Source: Azoarcus sp031556475
GTDB lineage: Bacteria > Pseudomonadota > Gammaproteobacteria > Burkholderiales > Rhodocyclaceae
Assembly: GCA_031556475.1 (NCBI GenBank)
Contig: JAVBSY010000002.1
Location: forward strand, 15,442 to 79,441
DNA: 64,000 nt
Direction: 5' to 3'
A program made the translations under genes and the position numbers. Positions 1 through 9,554 of this stretch are shown in pieces (positions within the stretch are counted from its first letter, which is position 1; every line of letters begins with the position of its first letter). The notes beneath the pieces were generated by a model. The model saw only the letters and a program-made list of their open reading frames with translations, searched no databases and was not told the DNA's origin.

Positions 1-857
1 TGATGATCGTCCACCGCGTGCGGGAACGGCACCAGCAGGCTAGCCGCGCCGACGGCGGCCAGTTCGGCCACGGTAAGCGCGCCTGAACGGCAGATCACCA
101 GATCGGCCTCGGCATAGGCGTTCGCCATATCGTCGATGAACGGACGCAGATCGCCCTCGACGCCGGCCGTGGCATAAGCCGCGCGCAGCGCCTCGATCTG
201 CCGCTCCCCGGCCTGGTGCAATACGCGCGGCCGCGCCTCCGGCGCCATGCGCGCCAACGCGCGGGGCACGGTGTCGTTGAGCGCCGCCGCACCCAGGCTG
301 CCGCCGACCACCAGCAGCCGCAAAGGCCCTTCGCGCCCGGCGAAGCGCGCCTGTGGCGGCGGCACCGCGGCAATATCGGCGCGCACCGGATTGCCTACCC
401 AGCCGGCGCGTTTAAGCACCTGCGGAAAGCCGCACAGCACACGGTCGGCAACGATGGCGAGCACGCGGTTGGCCAGTCCGGCAACGGAATTCTGTTCGTG
501 CAGCACCAGTGGCCGGCCGAGCAGCGCCGCCATCATGCCACCGGGAAAAGTAATGTAGCCGCCCATTCCAAGCACGACGTCCGGCCTCACCCGGCGCAGC
601 TCGCGCAGCGCCTGCCAGAAGCCGGAAAGCAGGCTCAGCGGCAGCATGAGCTTGCGCACCAGGCCCTTGCCGCGCAAGGCGCCGAAACGCACCCACGCAG
701 CCTCGAAGCCACGCGCCGGAACGATACGCGCTTCCATGCCATCGGGGTTGCCCATCCAGACGATGCGCCAGCCTTTCTCGCGCAACGCCTCGGCCACCGC
801 GATGCCGGGAAAGATATGCCCACCGGTGCCGCCGGCCATGACGAGCAGCGTCTTCAT
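1..857 (-). CDS. murG: MurG, UDP-GlcNAc:lipid I N-acetylglucosaminyltransferase (C-terminal part outside window)
   Basis: MurG adds GlcNAc from UDP-GlcNAc to lipid I on the inner face of the inner membrane, giving lipid II. The reading frame is open from the ATG at 857 to the window edge, about 285 codons of a protein usually near 355 residues. The N-terminal glycine loop MAGGTGGHIFPG is present. So are GMGGY (about residue 98), HEQNSVAGLANR and VVGGSLGA, where the C-terminal nucleotide-sugar domain begins, and CRSGALTVAEL near the cut. The start overlaps the ftsW stop by 4 nt (ATGA), which suggests translational coupling. It is the most distal dcw gene visible; murC, ddl and ftsQAZ would be expected beyond the left edge. 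Confidence 0.97.
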   Translation of the reverse strand, partial: MKTLLVMAGGTGGHIFPGIAVAEALREKGWRIVWMGNPDGMEARIVPARGFEAAWVRFGALRGKGLVRKLMLPLSLLSGFWQALRELRRVRPDVVLGMGGYITFPGGMMAALLGRPLVLHEQNSVAGLANRVLAIVADRVLCGFPQVLKRAGWVGNPVRADIAAVPPPQARFAGREGPLRLLVVGGSLGAAALNDTVPRALARMAPEARPRVLHQAGERQIEALRAAYATAGVEGDLRPFIDDMANAYAEADLVICRSGALTVAELAAVGAASLLVPFPHAVDDH

Positions 858-2092
858 GTCCGCCCCCGCATGGTCTGGCGGTTTTCCCAATCGATGCGCA
901 GCAGGATCGCCAGCGCCAGACAATTGGCGACGATGCCTGAGCCGCCGAAGCTCATCAGCGGCAATGTCAGCCCCTTGGTCGGCAGCAAGCCCATGTTGAC
1001 GCCCATGTTGATGAACGACTGCACGCCGATCCACAAGCCGATGCCCTGCGCCACCAGACCGGAAAAATAGCGCTCGAGCTTGACTGCCTCGCGGCCGATG
1101 GCGAAAGCGCGTTGCACCAGCACGGCAAACAACACGATCACCGTCAGTACGCCGGCAAAACCGAGTTCCTCCGCGATCACGGCCAGCAGGAAATCGGTAT
1201 GTGCCTCGGGCAGATAAAAGAGTTTTTCCACGCTGCCGCCCAGGCCCACGCCGAACCACTCCCCGCGCCCGAAGGCGATCAGCGCGTGCGAAAGCTGGTA
1301 GCCCTTGCCGAAGGCGTCCTGCCATGGATCCATGAAACCGAAGATGCGCTCGCGACGGTATGGGGAAATCCAGATCAGGATGACGAAGCCGATCACCGCG
1401 ACGATCGCCAGCAGGGCGAACACGCGCACATTCACGCCGCCAAGGAAGAGCACGCCGAAGGCAATGACGGTGATGACGACAAAAGCGCCGAAATCCGGCT
1501 CGCGCAACAGCAGGAAGCCGACGAACAGGATCACCGCCATCATCGGCAGGAAGCCGCGCTTGAAGCTGTCCATCGTATTCAGCTTGCGTGCCGTGTAGTC
1601 GGCGGCATAGATCGCGGCGAGCACCTTCATCAATTCCGACGGCTGCAAATTGGCCACGCCGAACGACAGCCAGCGCTGCGCGCCGTTGACCTCGCGCCCC
1701 ACGCCGGGAATCAACACCACGACGAGCAGCGCCACGCCCGCGACGAACAAGGGCAGGGCACCGCGCTGCCAGCGCGCCATCGGCACGCGGAAAGCCAACA
1801 GCCCGACAGCAATGCCGACGACGAGGAAGATCGCGTGTCGCATCAGGAAGTAATGCGGCTGGTTGCCGGTGAAGCGGCTACCCTCGGCGATTGCGATCGA
1901 CGCCGAATAAACCATCACCAACCCGAGCAGCAGCGCGCCGGCAGCGGACCAGATCAACAGCAGATCGAGTTCGCGCACAGCCACACCGGGGCGCATCAGG
2001 CGTCCGACCGCGCGGCTGGTCTCGCCGTCGGACGCTGGCACGCGCGCGGTGCGGAAGCGGAACACGTCGGGCAGCATCATACCGAACCTCAT
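854..2092 (-). CDS. ftsW: FtsW, septal peptidoglycan glycosyltransferase (SEDS family)
   Basis: FtsW is the lipid II polymerase of the divisome and works with FtsI. The 412-residue product has a cytoplasmic N-terminal stretch of about 40 residues, then about ten hydrophobic helices. Conserved SEDS stretches are visible: NGAQRWLSFG and LQPSELMK in the middle, AHTDFLLAVIAEELGF, and a C-terminal PLMSFGGSG. Length is normal for the family. The ATG overlaps the murD stop (ATGA), and its own stop overlaps the murG start. RodA is a paralogue, but the position between murD and murG makes FtsW the clear choice. Confidence 0.97.
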   Translation of the reverse strand: MRFGMMLPDVFRFRTARVPASDGETSRAVGRLMRPGVAVRELDLLLIWSAAGALLLGLVMVYSASIAIAEGSRFTGNQPHYFLMRHAIFLVVGIAVGLLAFRVPMARWQRGALPLFVAGVALLVVVLIPGVGREVNGAQRWLSFGVANLQPSELMKVLAAIYAADYTARKLNTMDSFKRGFLPMMAVILFVGFLLLREPDFGAFVVITVIAFGVLFLGGVNVRVFALLAIVAVIGFVILIWISPYRRERIFGFMDPWQDAFGKGYQLSHALIAFGRGEWFGVGLGGSVEKLFYLPEAHTDFLLAVIAEELGFAGVLTVIVLFAVLVQRAFAIGREAVKLERYFSGLVAQGIGLWIGVQSFINMGVNMGLLPTKGLTLPLMSFGGSGIVANCLALAILLRIDWENRQTMRGRT

Positions 2093-3495
2093 CGCACGCT
2101 CACTTGCGGCAAGCGCCGCACCGCCGCGACGAACACCTCGGCGCGGTGCGCATAGTTACGGAACATATCGAGACTGGCGCAGGCCGGCGACAGCAGCACG
2201 GCGTCTCCCGGCTGCGCCAGCGCGTCGGCGCGGGCAACGGCGACATCGAGATCGGCGGCGCATTCCAGCGCCGTGCCACTGCCGGCCACCGCCGTGGCAA
2301 TGCGTCCCGCGTCGCGGCCGATCAACACCGCGGCACGCACGTGGCGGGCAAAGGCAGCGGCGAGCGGGGAAAAATCCTGCCCCTTGCCGTCGCCACCGGC
2401 GATCAGCACCACCTTGCACCCCAGCCCCTCCAGCGCGGCAACCGTGGCACCAACATTGGTCCCCTTGGAATCGTCGTAATAGCGCACGCCATCGGCACGC
2501 TCGGCGACAAGTTCGACCCGGTGCGGCAAGCCGCGAAACGTGCGCAGGCCGGCAAGCAGCGCCTGCGGCGCCAAGCCCAGCCCGGCTTCGCACAGCGCCA
2601 GTGCGGCGAGCGCATTGGCGGCGTTGTGCAGGCCGGCAAGCGGCAGTTCCGCCAACGGCAGCAGCGCCTGCGCGCCACGCGCGAGCCAGCGTTCGCCACC
2701 CTGTTCGACAATGCCGAAATCATTGTCGCCACGCGGCGTACCGGTGCCGAAGAACAGCACCCTCCGCCCCGCCAGCGCCATAGCCGCGACGCGCGCGTCA
2801 TCGCAGTTGAGCACCTGCGCGCCACGGCCGTGGAACAGCTTCGCCTTGGTCTCGGCGTAGTCGTCCACACCGGCGTAGCGGTCGAGATGATCGTCGCTGA
2901 CGTTTAGCACGGTTGCCGCCTCGGCGTCGAAGCCGGCGAGCGTTTCGATCTGGAAGCTGGACAGTTCCAGTACCCAGCACGCAGGCAGCGCGTCGCCGCG
3001 GTCGAGGCGATCCATCAGCACGTCCAGCGCCGATGGGCTGATGTTGCCGGCTGCCACCGCATCCACGCCGGCGGAACGTGCCAAAGCGGCGGCAAGCGCG
3101 GTCGTCGTGGTCTTGCCGTTGGTGCCGGTGATGGCGAGGATGCGGGTTGCAGCGCGCGTGCCGAGTTCATCCAACGCAGCGGCGAAGAGGCTCATCTCTC
3201 CGGTCACGGTCAAACCACGGCGGCGTGCTTCGGCAATGACGCCGGCGCGGGGATCGAGACCGGGGCTGACGGCGATCAGATCGATGCCGTCGAGTACGGC
3301 GTTACCGCTGTCGCCCACGATCATCTCGGCATCCGGCACGGCAGCGCGCAGCGCGTCCAGCCCCGGCGGCTGCGCGCGGCTGTCGGCAACGCGCAGCCGT
3401 GCGCCCTGGCGCGCGCACCAGCGTGCCATCGCCAGACCCGATTCACCGAGTCCGAGCACGAGAACGTGTTTGCCGGCCAGCGCGCTCTTTTTCAT
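2089..3495 (-). CDS. murD: MurD, UDP-N-acetylmuramoyl-L-alanine--D-glutamate ligase
   Basis: This cytoplasmic ATP-dependent ligase adds D-Glu to UDP-MurNAc-L-Ala, the second amino acid of the stem peptide. The product has 468 residues. It shows an N-terminal Rossmann-like segment (VLVLGLGESGLAMARW), the Mur-ligase ATP loop ITGTNGKTTTTAL (about residue 123), the central-domain motif ELSSFQIET, a DDHLDRY segment, and the C-terminal DDSKGTN / IAGGDGKGQDF motifs typical of MurD. It starts 7 nt after the mraY stop and overlaps ftsW by 4 nt. Confidence 0.97.
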   Translation of the reverse strand: MKKSALAGKHVLVLGLGESGLAMARWCARQGARLRVADSRAQPPGLDALRAAVPDAEMIVGDSGNAVLDGIDLIAVSPGLDPRAGVIAEARRRGLTVTGEMSLFAAALDELGTRAATRILAITGTNGKTTTTALAAALARSAGVDAVAAGNISPSALDVLMDRLDRGDALPACWVLELSSFQIETLAGFDAEAATVLNVSDDHLDRYAGVDDYAETKAKLFHGRGAQVLNCDDARVAAMALAGRRVLFFGTGTPRGDNDFGIVEQGGERWLARGAQALLPLAELPLAGLHNAANALAALALCEAGLGLAPQALLAGLRTFRGLPHRVELVAERADGVRYYDDSKGTNVGATVAALEGLGCKVVLIAGGDGKGQDFSPLAAAFARHVRAAVLIGRDAGRIATAVAGSGTALECAADLDVAVARADALAQPGDAVLLSPACASLDMFRNYAHRAEVFVAAVRRLPQVSVR

Positions 3496-3502
3496 CTCGC
3501 GC

Positions 3503-4591
3503 TCACCTCAGCTTCAGCGTCGACAAACCGAACAGCACCAGCATGATGGTGATGATCCAGAACCGGACCACGACCTGCGTTTCCTTCCAGCCGGACAATT
3601 CGTAATGGTGATGCAGCGGTGCCATGCGGAAGATGCGCTTGCCGCCCGTGGCCTTGAAGTACAGCACCTGCAGCATCACCGACAGGGTTTCGGCGACGAA
3701 CAGGCCGCCCATGATGAACAGCACGATCTCCTGGCGCACGATCACCGCGACGGTGCCCAGCGCCGCGCCCAGCGCCAGCGCACCGACGTCACCCATGAAC
3801 ACTTCCGCCGGATAGGCGTTGAACCACAGGAAACCCAGGCCAGCACCGCAGATGGCGCCGCAGAACACGGCCAGTTCGCCGGCGCCGGCGATGTAGGGCA
3901 CGCCGAGGTACTTGGAAAAACCGGCATGCCCCGCGACGTAGGCGAAGATCGCCAGTGCGCCGGCCACCATCACCGTGGGCATGATCGCCAGTCCGTCGAG
4001 GCCATCGGTGAGGTTGACCGCATGGCTGGTGCCGTTGATGACGAAATAACTCAGCGCGATGAAACCGAAAACGCCGAGCGGGTAGGCCACGGCCTTGAAG
4101 AAGGGCACGATCAGTTCGGTATGGGCCGGCGTATCGGCGGTAACGCCAAGCACGATCGCCGCGGACAGCGCGATCAACGACGTCCACAAATACTTCCAAC
4201 GGCTCGGCAAGCCTTTCGGATCGCGGTGAACCACCTTGCGCCAGTCATCCACCCAGCCAACGGCGCCGAAACCGAGCGTGACGAACAGCGTCACCCACAC
4301 GTAGGCATTGCGCAGGTCGCCCCACAGCAGGACGGTGGCGCCAATGGAAATCAGGATCAGCGCACCGCCCATCGTCGGCGTGCCGGCTTTGGTCAGATGC
4401 GATTTGGGGCCATCGTCGCGCACCGCCTGGCCAATTTTTTTCGCCGCCAGCCAACGAATCACCGCAGGCCCGGCGGCAAGCGAGATCGCCAGCGCGGTAA
4501 GCGCCCCCAGCACGGTACGCAGCGTGATGTAGCCGAATACGTTGAAGCCGCGAACATCCCGGCCAAGCCAGAGAGCGAATTCGAGCAGCAT
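3503..4591 (-). CDS. mraY: MraY, phospho-MurNAc-pentapeptide translocase
   Basis: MraY transfers phospho-MurNAc-pentapeptide from UDP to undecaprenyl phosphate, forming lipid I, the first membrane step of peptidoglycan synthesis. The 362-residue polytopic protein carries the family signatures TPTMGG, GWVDDWRK (catalytic Asp pair), NLTDGLDGLA, FMGDVGALALG and the histidine-rich HHHYELSGW near the C terminus. About ten membrane segments can be drawn. The gene begins one base after the murF stop, so the two are almost certainly cotranslated. Confidence 0.98.
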   Translation of the reverse strand: MLLEFALWLGRDVRGFNVFGYITLRTVLGALTALAISLAAGPAVIRWLAAKKIGQAVRDDGPKSHLTKAGTPTMGGALILISIGATVLLWGDLRNAYVWVTLFVTLGFGAVGWVDDWRKVVHRDPKGLPSRWKYLWTSLIALSAAIVLGVTADTPAHTELIVPFFKAVAYPLGVFGFIALSYFVINGTSHAVNLTDGLDGLAIMPTVMVAGALAIFAYVAGHAGFSKYLGVPYIAGAGELAVFCGAICGAGLGFLWFNAYPAEVFMGDVGALALGAALGTVAVIVRQEIVLFIMGGLFVAETLSVMLQVLYFKATGGKRIFRMAPLHHHYELSGWKETQVVVRFWIITIMLVLFGLSTLKLR

Positions 4592-4592
4592 G

Positions 4593-6023
4593 CTATGCGC
4601 CTGTTCCTTCCATGCCGGCCTCGTCGCGCAAAGCGACGAGCCGTTCCACCACGCGCTCCATACGCATGAAGCGCGAACCTTTCACCAACACCACGGTATC
4701 GGCATCGAGCAGCCCGGCAAGTGCGGCCGCGAGAATATCCGGTGAATCGAAATGGCAGCCGCCGTCGCCGAAGTTGCGCACCGCCACCGCACTCATCTCG
4801 CCCAGGCCGTAGAGCCGATCCACGCCCCGGCTCTTGGCGTAACCGCCGATCTCGTCGTGCAGTTGGGCGCTGGCCTCGCCGATTTCGCCCATGTCGCCGA
4901 GCACGAGGATCTTGCGTCCCGGTGTCGCCGCCAGCACGTCGATGCCGGCGCGCACGGAATCGGGATTGGCGTTGTAGGTATCGTCCAGAATCAGGCACCC
5001 GCCCGGCCCGGTCCGCCGCTGCAGGCGGCCATCCGCCAGGGTGAAGGCAGACAGGCCTTCGACCACGGCATCGAACGTCACGCCAGCAGCCAGGCACGCG
5101 GCGGCGGCGCCGACGGCGTTGCGCGCGTTATGCAGACCAGGCACCTGCAAGGCCATGGCCGCGCTACCCTGCGGAGCGGCCAGCTCCAGGCGCAAACCGA
5201 GACCGTGCAACGTGCAGCGGCCGCGCACATCGGCGGCCTGATCGATGCCGAATGTCATCACCGCCCGCCCTGCGTTGAGCGTGCGCCAATAGCCGGCATG
5301 GGCGTCGTCGGCGTTGACGACGGCGATACCGCCCCCAACACCACACAGCCCCGCGTAAATTTCACCCTTGGCCCGCGCCACCTCGGCCAGCGACCCCAGC
5401 CCGAGCAAGTGGGCGCGCTGGGCGTTGTTGACGATGGCCACCGTGGGTTGCGTGAGCCTGGACAGATAAGCGATTTCGCCGGGGCGGTTCATGCCCATCT
5501 CGATCACCGCGCCACGGTGTCCATCGCGCAATTCGAGCAAGGTCAGCGGCAGGCCGATGTCGTTGTTGAAGTTGCCGCGCGTGGCCAGTATTCCATCGTC
5601 GTCCGTACCGCCGCTGTATCCGTCGCGGCACGCCTGTGCACGCAGAATGGCAGCGCACATATCCTTCACGGTGGTCTTGCCGTTGCTGCCGGTGATGCCG
5701 ATCAGCGGCAGCGTGAAGCGCGCGCGCCACGCAGCGGCGAGCGCGCCGAGCGCAAGGCGGGTGTCGTCGACGACGACGAGCGGCAAGGCCGTGGTCGCCT
5801 GGCTGTCGGCCCAGCGCGCATCGACCAGCGCCGCCGCCGCACCGGCTGCGGCAGCCTGGGCAACAAAATCATGGCCGTCGAAATGCTCGCCGCGCAGCGC
5901 GACGAACAATTGACCGGGCGCCGCGGCCCGGCTATCGGTACCGACGCCGCCGAAGCAGGCCACACCCGTCGTGCGCGCGGCATGCGCGGCAAGCGCGCCC
6001 GCGGCTTCCTGCAAAGTCATCAT
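4593..6023 (-). CDS. murF: MurF, UDP-MurNAc-tripeptide--D-alanyl-D-alanine ligase
   Basis: MurF adds D-Ala-D-Ala to complete the cytoplasmic UDP-MurNAc-pentapeptide. I place the start at the ATG at 6023 (MMTLQEAAG), because it makes an ATGA overlap with the murE stop; a longer reading to 6047 is possible but would intrude on murE. The ATP loop GITGSNGKTTVKDM lies at about residue 110. NNAQRAHL and the C-terminal DDTYNANPDSV and VLGDMGEIG segments are typical of MurF. The product has about 476 residues, normal for the family. Confidence 0.96.
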   Translation of the reverse strand: MMTLQEAAGALAAHAARTTGVACFGGVGTDSRAAAPGQLFVALRGEHFDGHDFVAQAAAAGAAAALVDARWADSQATTALPLVVVDDTRLALGALAAAWRARFTLPLIGITGSNGKTTVKDMCAAILRAQACRDGYSGGTDDDGILATRGNFNNDIGLPLTLLELRDGHRGAVIEMGMNRPGEIAYLSRLTQPTVAIVNNAQRAHLLGLGSLAEVARAKGEIYAGLCGVGGGIAVVNADDAHAGYWRTLNAGRAVMTFGIDQAADVRGRCTLHGLGLRLELAAPQGSAAMALQVPGLHNARNAVGAAAACLAAGVTFDAVVEGLSAFTLADGRLQRRTGPGGCLILDDTYNANPDSVRAGIDVLAATPGRKILVLGDMGEIGEASAQLHDEIGGYAKSRGVDRLYGLGEMSAVAVRNFGDGGCHFDSPDILAAALAGLLDADTVVLVKGSRFMRMERVVERLVALRDEAGMEGTGA

Positions 6024-7525
6024 GCGGTGAGCCCCTTGCGGTTCCACGCGAGCAACGCTGCACGCGCCTGCTCCAAATCGGAAAACGGCAGCCGCCGGCC
6101 TTGAATTTCCTGATAAGGCTCGTGCCCCTTGCCCGCGATGACGATGAGATCGTCCGCCGCCGCCTCGCCAATGGCGACGCGAATCGCCTCGGCGCGATCG
6201 ACGATGCGCTCGGCCCCTGCGCCCACCCCGGCGGCAACCGCCTCGATGATGGCGGCGGGGTCTTCACCGCGCGGGTTGTCGCTGGTAACCACGACACGGT
6301 CGGCAGACCGGCCGGCCGCTTCGCCCATCAAAGGCCGCTTGCCCGCATCACGCCCACCACCGCAGCCGAACACGCACACCAGCCGGCCGCCGCGCGCATG
6401 CGCGGTTTCGCGCACGGCTTCGAGCGCCTTGGCAAGCGCATCCGGCGTATGCGCGTAGTCGATGACCACAAGCGGCTCGCCGATACCGCCGACAAGCTGC
6501 ATCCGCCCCGGCGGCGGGGTCAGCCTGGGAAGCACGGCGAGCGCGTCTTCCAGCGCCACGCCGCGTGCGAGCAGGGCGCCGATGACCGCAAGCAGGTTGG
6601 AAACGTTGAACGGCGCGACCACATTGACCTGTACGTCATGCTCCCGCCCCTCCCAACGCAACGCGAAACGCATCCCGGAAGCCACGCCACGCACACGTTC
6701 GGCGACAAGCAGGCGCGCGCCCGCAACCGCGGGCGCCGCACCCTGCGTATAGGCGATGACCGGCATGCCGGCACCGGCCAGGCGCCGCGCCAGATTCGCG
6801 CCGAACTCGTCGTCCATGTTCAATACCGCTTCGCCGACATCCGCGGCGTCGAACAGCCGCGCCTTGGCGGCCGCGTAAGTTTCCATCGAACTGTGGTAGT
6901 CGAGATGGTCACGCGACAGATTGGTGAATATCGCCACATCGAAGCGCGCGCCATTGGCACGCCCTTGATCGAGGCCGATGGACGACACCTCCATCGCCGC
7001 CGCTTCACCGCCGTCGGCGAGGAAACCCGCGAGAATGCGGTGCAGATCGAGCGCATCCGGCGTGGTGTTGTTCGAATCCGTCAGCTTCCCGGGAAAGCCG
7101 CTGCCCAGCGTACCGATGACGCCGCAACGTACGTCGAGTTCGTTCAGCGCACATGCCAGCCACTGGCTGACGGTCGTCTTGCCGTTGGTGCCGGTCACGC
7201 CGGCCAGCCACAGATGAGCCGAGGGACGGCCGTAGATCTCGTCGGCGAGGTAACCCGCCACATCACGCAGACCTCGTACCGGCAAGGACGGCACCCCGAT
7301 CTGCCCGCCATCGGGAACACCGAAACCGTCGCCGCTTTCCCACAGCACGGCGGCGGCACCGCGTTCGACAGCGGCGCCTATGTAGCGTCTTCCATCCGTG
7401 GAAAACCCCGGCCATGCGGCGAACACCTCGCCCGCGCCAACCCGGCGCGAATCGGCACTGATGCCTACGGGCACGACGCCCTGCGCACGCAACCGGTCGA
7501 GCAGTGCCAGCGCGATGGTACTCAC
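6020..7525 (-). CDS. murE: MurE, UDP-MurNAc-L-alanyl-D-glutamate--2,6-diaminopimelate ligase
   Basis: MurE adds the third stem-peptide residue. The 501-residue product has the ATP loop GVTGTNGKTTVSQW (about residue 110) and a TSDNPRGEDP segment. The DNPR sequence is the known signature of meso-diaminopimelate-specific MurE, so a standard Gram-negative stem peptide is expected. An IDYAHTPDAL segment is also present. The start is a GTG at 7525 that overlaps the ftsI stop (GTGA). An ATG at 7527 is in another frame, so GTG is preferred. Confidence 0.96.
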   Translation of the reverse strand: MSTIALALLDRLRAQGVVPVGISADSRRVGAGEVFAAWPGFSTDGRRYIGAAVERGAAAVLWESGDGFGVPDGGQIGVPSLPVRGLRDVAGYLADEIYGRPSAHLWLAGVTGTNGKTTVSQWLACALNELDVRCGVIGTLGSGFPGKLTDSNNTTPDALDLHRILAGFLADGGEAAAMEVSSIGLDQGRANGARFDVAIFTNLSRDHLDYHSSMETYAAAKARLFDAADVGEAVLNMDDEFGANLARRLAGAGMPVIAYTQGAAPAVAGARLLVAERVRGVASGMRFALRWEGREHDVQVNVVAPFNVSNLLAVIGALLARGVALEDALAVLPRLTPPPGRMQLVGGIGEPLVVIDYAHTPDALAKALEAVRETAHARGGRLVCVFGCGGGRDAGKRPLMGEAAGRSADRVVVTSDNPRGEDPAAIIEAVAAGVGAGAERIVDRAEAIRVAIGEAAADDLIVIAGKGHEPYQEIQGRRLPFSDLEQARAALLAWNRKGLTA

Positions 7526-9291
7526 ATATCCTCCCGGCGCGGCACGGCGGGCGTGGAAGGCACGCCCGCCGCGGGAGCGCGTGCGACTTGCAGCGGTAAG
7601 GCATCGGGCGCGACACCGAGCGTGCGCAGCGCGCCTTCCATGATGCGGGCAAACACCGGCGCGGCCACGGCACCGGCGTAATACGCACCGGCACTCGGCT
7701 CGTCGATCATCACCGCGACGATAAGCCGCGGATTGGACGCGGGTGCGAAACCGACAAAGGACGATACATATTTCTTCGTATACACGCCGCCTTCGAGCTT
7801 GAGCGCGGTACCGGTCTTGCCGCCGACGCGGTAGCCGGGGATGTGCGCCCTGGTTGCAGTGCCTCCCGGTTCGGTGACGGTTTCCAGCATTGCCCGCATC
7901 TGCTTGATCGTTTGTGGCGAAAACACGCGTTTGCCGGCGGAGGGCGGCAAACCGTCGATACGAGTCAGGGAAAGCGGCAGCAAATCACCGTCGCGGGCAA
8001 AAACCAGATAGGCGCGCGCCATCTGGATCAGACTGACGGAAATGCCGTGTCCGTAGGCCATCGTCGCCTGCTCGATCGGCCGCCAGGTTTTCGCCGGGCG
8101 CAAACGCCCACTGGCCTCGCCGGGGAAACCGAGATCGAGGGGTGCGCCGAAACCGAGCTGGTGGAACATCTGCCACATTTCCTCGGGCGGAAACTGCAGC
8201 CCGATTTTCGCGGTGCCAATATTCGACGATTTCTGGATGACTTCGGCTACCGTCAGCGCGCCGCTGCGATGGGAGTCGGAAATCGTCGCCGTGCCGATGG
8301 TCATTCTGCCCGGGCTGGTATCGATCACCGTGGTCGGTTTGACCTTGCCGCGATCGAGCGCGAGGCTGACGATGAACGGCTTCATCACCGATCCCGGCTC
8401 GAAGCTGTCGGTCAGGACGCGGTTGCGCAACTGCGCCCCGGTCAGGTTGGCCCGGTTGTTCGGGTTGTAGGTCGGCGCATTGGCGAGCGCGAGAATCTCC
8501 CCTGTGCGCACGTCGATCACCACCGCCGCGCCGGCCTTGGCTTTATTCGCCTCCATCCCGTCGCGCAGCGCGGAATAGGCCAGATACTGGATCTTGCTGT
8601 CCATCGCCAGCGCAACGTCCTCGCCATCACGCGGCGGACGGATGGATTCCACGTCCTCCACGATCTGGCCGCGGCGATCCTTGATGACGCGGCGCGAACC
8701 GGGCGCACCGGCAAGGAATTTCTCGTAGGCCAGTTCGATGCCTTCCTGACCGACGTCCTCCACGCCGGTAAAACCGAGCATGTGGGCCATCACCTCACCA
8801 CCGGGGTAATAGCGGCGGAATTCCTGCTGCTGATGAATACCGGACAGTTTCAGGTCGGCAACGCGATCGGCCACTTCGGGCGACAGTTGCCGCTTCAGGT
8901 AAGTGAAATCATGCCCGCTGGCGAAACGGTTGTTGAGTTCGGTGACATCCATGCCGAGCAAACCGGCGAGCTTGCGCACGTCGGACGGCTCCAGCTTGGC
9001 ATCGGAAGGAATCGCCCATACCGAACGCACCGGCGTACTCACCGCCAGCATGTCGCCATAGCGGTCGGTAATTCGCCCTCGTGTCGCCGGCATTTCGATG
9101 ATTCGCGCATAGCGCGACTCGCCCTTGGCCTGCAGGAAGGCGTTATTCACGCCTTGCAGATACATGGCGCGCCCGACCAGCAGAATCGAGCAGCCGAGCA
9201 GCACGAGCAGCACGAAGCGTGCCCGCCACAGCGGCAGTTCGTGGCGCAGCAACGGGTTGTGATTGAAGGTAACGGTACGCTGAGTCGTCAT
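7522..9291 (-). CDS. ftsI: FtsI (PBP3), septal peptidoglycan transpeptidase
   Basis: FtsI is the class B penicillin-binding protein that cross-links septal peptidoglycan next to FtsW. The 589-residue product has a short cytoplasmic tail, one membrane anchor at about residues 24-46, a pedestal domain starting near RGRITDRYG, and a transpeptidase domain. The active-site motifs are EPGSVMKPF (SxxK serine), SSN, and GGKTGTA (KTG box). The start overlaps the ftsL stop by 4 nt. A proline/alanine-rich tail follows the catalytic domain. Confidence 0.97.
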   Translation of the reverse strand: MTTQRTVTFNHNPLLRHELPLWRARFVLLVLLGCSILLVGRAMYLQGVNNAFLQAKGESRYARIIEMPATRGRITDRYGDMLAVSTPVRSVWAIPSDAKLEPSDVRKLAGLLGMDVTELNNRFASGHDFTYLKRQLSPEVADRVADLKLSGIHQQQEFRRYYPGGEVMAHMLGFTGVEDVGQEGIELAYEKFLAGAPGSRRVIKDRRGQIVEDVESIRPPRDGEDVALAMDSKIQYLAYSALRDGMEANKAKAGAAVVIDVRTGEILALANAPTYNPNNRANLTGAQLRNRVLTDSFEPGSVMKPFIVSLALDRGKVKPTTVIDTSPGRMTIGTATISDSHRSGALTVAEVIQKSSNIGTAKIGLQFPPEEMWQMFHQLGFGAPLDLGFPGEASGRLRPAKTWRPIEQATMAYGHGISVSLIQMARAYLVFARDGDLLPLSLTRIDGLPPSAGKRVFSPQTIKQMRAMLETVTEPGGTATRAHIPGYRVGGKTGTALKLEGGVYTKKYVSSFVGFAPASNPRLIVAVMIDEPSAGAYYAGAVAAPVFARIMEGALRTLGVAPDALPLQVARAPAAGVPSTPAVPRREDM

Positions 9292-9554
9292 GGCTGCGGC
9301 TCCGCCACGATTATTTGCGCGGGCACCGGCGGGCGCATGCCGAGCTTTTCGCGCGCGAGCTTCTCGATCCGCGCGTGGGCAGCCCAGGTGCTCTGTTCAA
9401 GCTGCAACTGCCCCCACTCCACCTCGAGCGCGTGCGCACGAGCCTGCTCACGCTCGACTTCCGAAAACAACTTGCGCGCCTGGTGCTGCGCCGCCACCAC
9501 CCCCAGGCCGCTGGCAACCGCAAGTGCGACGAAGATTGCATCGACGCGGATCAT
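9288..9554 (-). CDS. ftsL: FtsL, divisome scaffold protein
   Basis: This 88-residue bitopic protein is placed as FtsL by its position between rsmH and ftsI and by its architecture. It has one N-terminal membrane helix (about residues 4-22), then a charged heptad-like helix (EVEREQARAHALEVEWGQLQ) and a short tail. FtsL forms the FtsQLB complex that activates FtsWI. Sequence conservation in this family is weak, so synteny is the stronger argument. ATGA overlaps occur at both ends. Confidence 0.93.
   Translation of the reverse strand: MIRVDAIFVALAVASGLGVVAAQHQARKLFSEVEREQARAHALEVEWGQLQLEQSTWAAHARIEKLAREKLGMRPPVPAQIIVAEPQP

Noticed and set aside
3041..4669. 542-codon plus-strand ORF opposite murD/mraY
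   Set aside because: Composition rich in His, Arg and Gln without motifs; it is the antisense shadow of clearly identified genes in GC-rich DNA.
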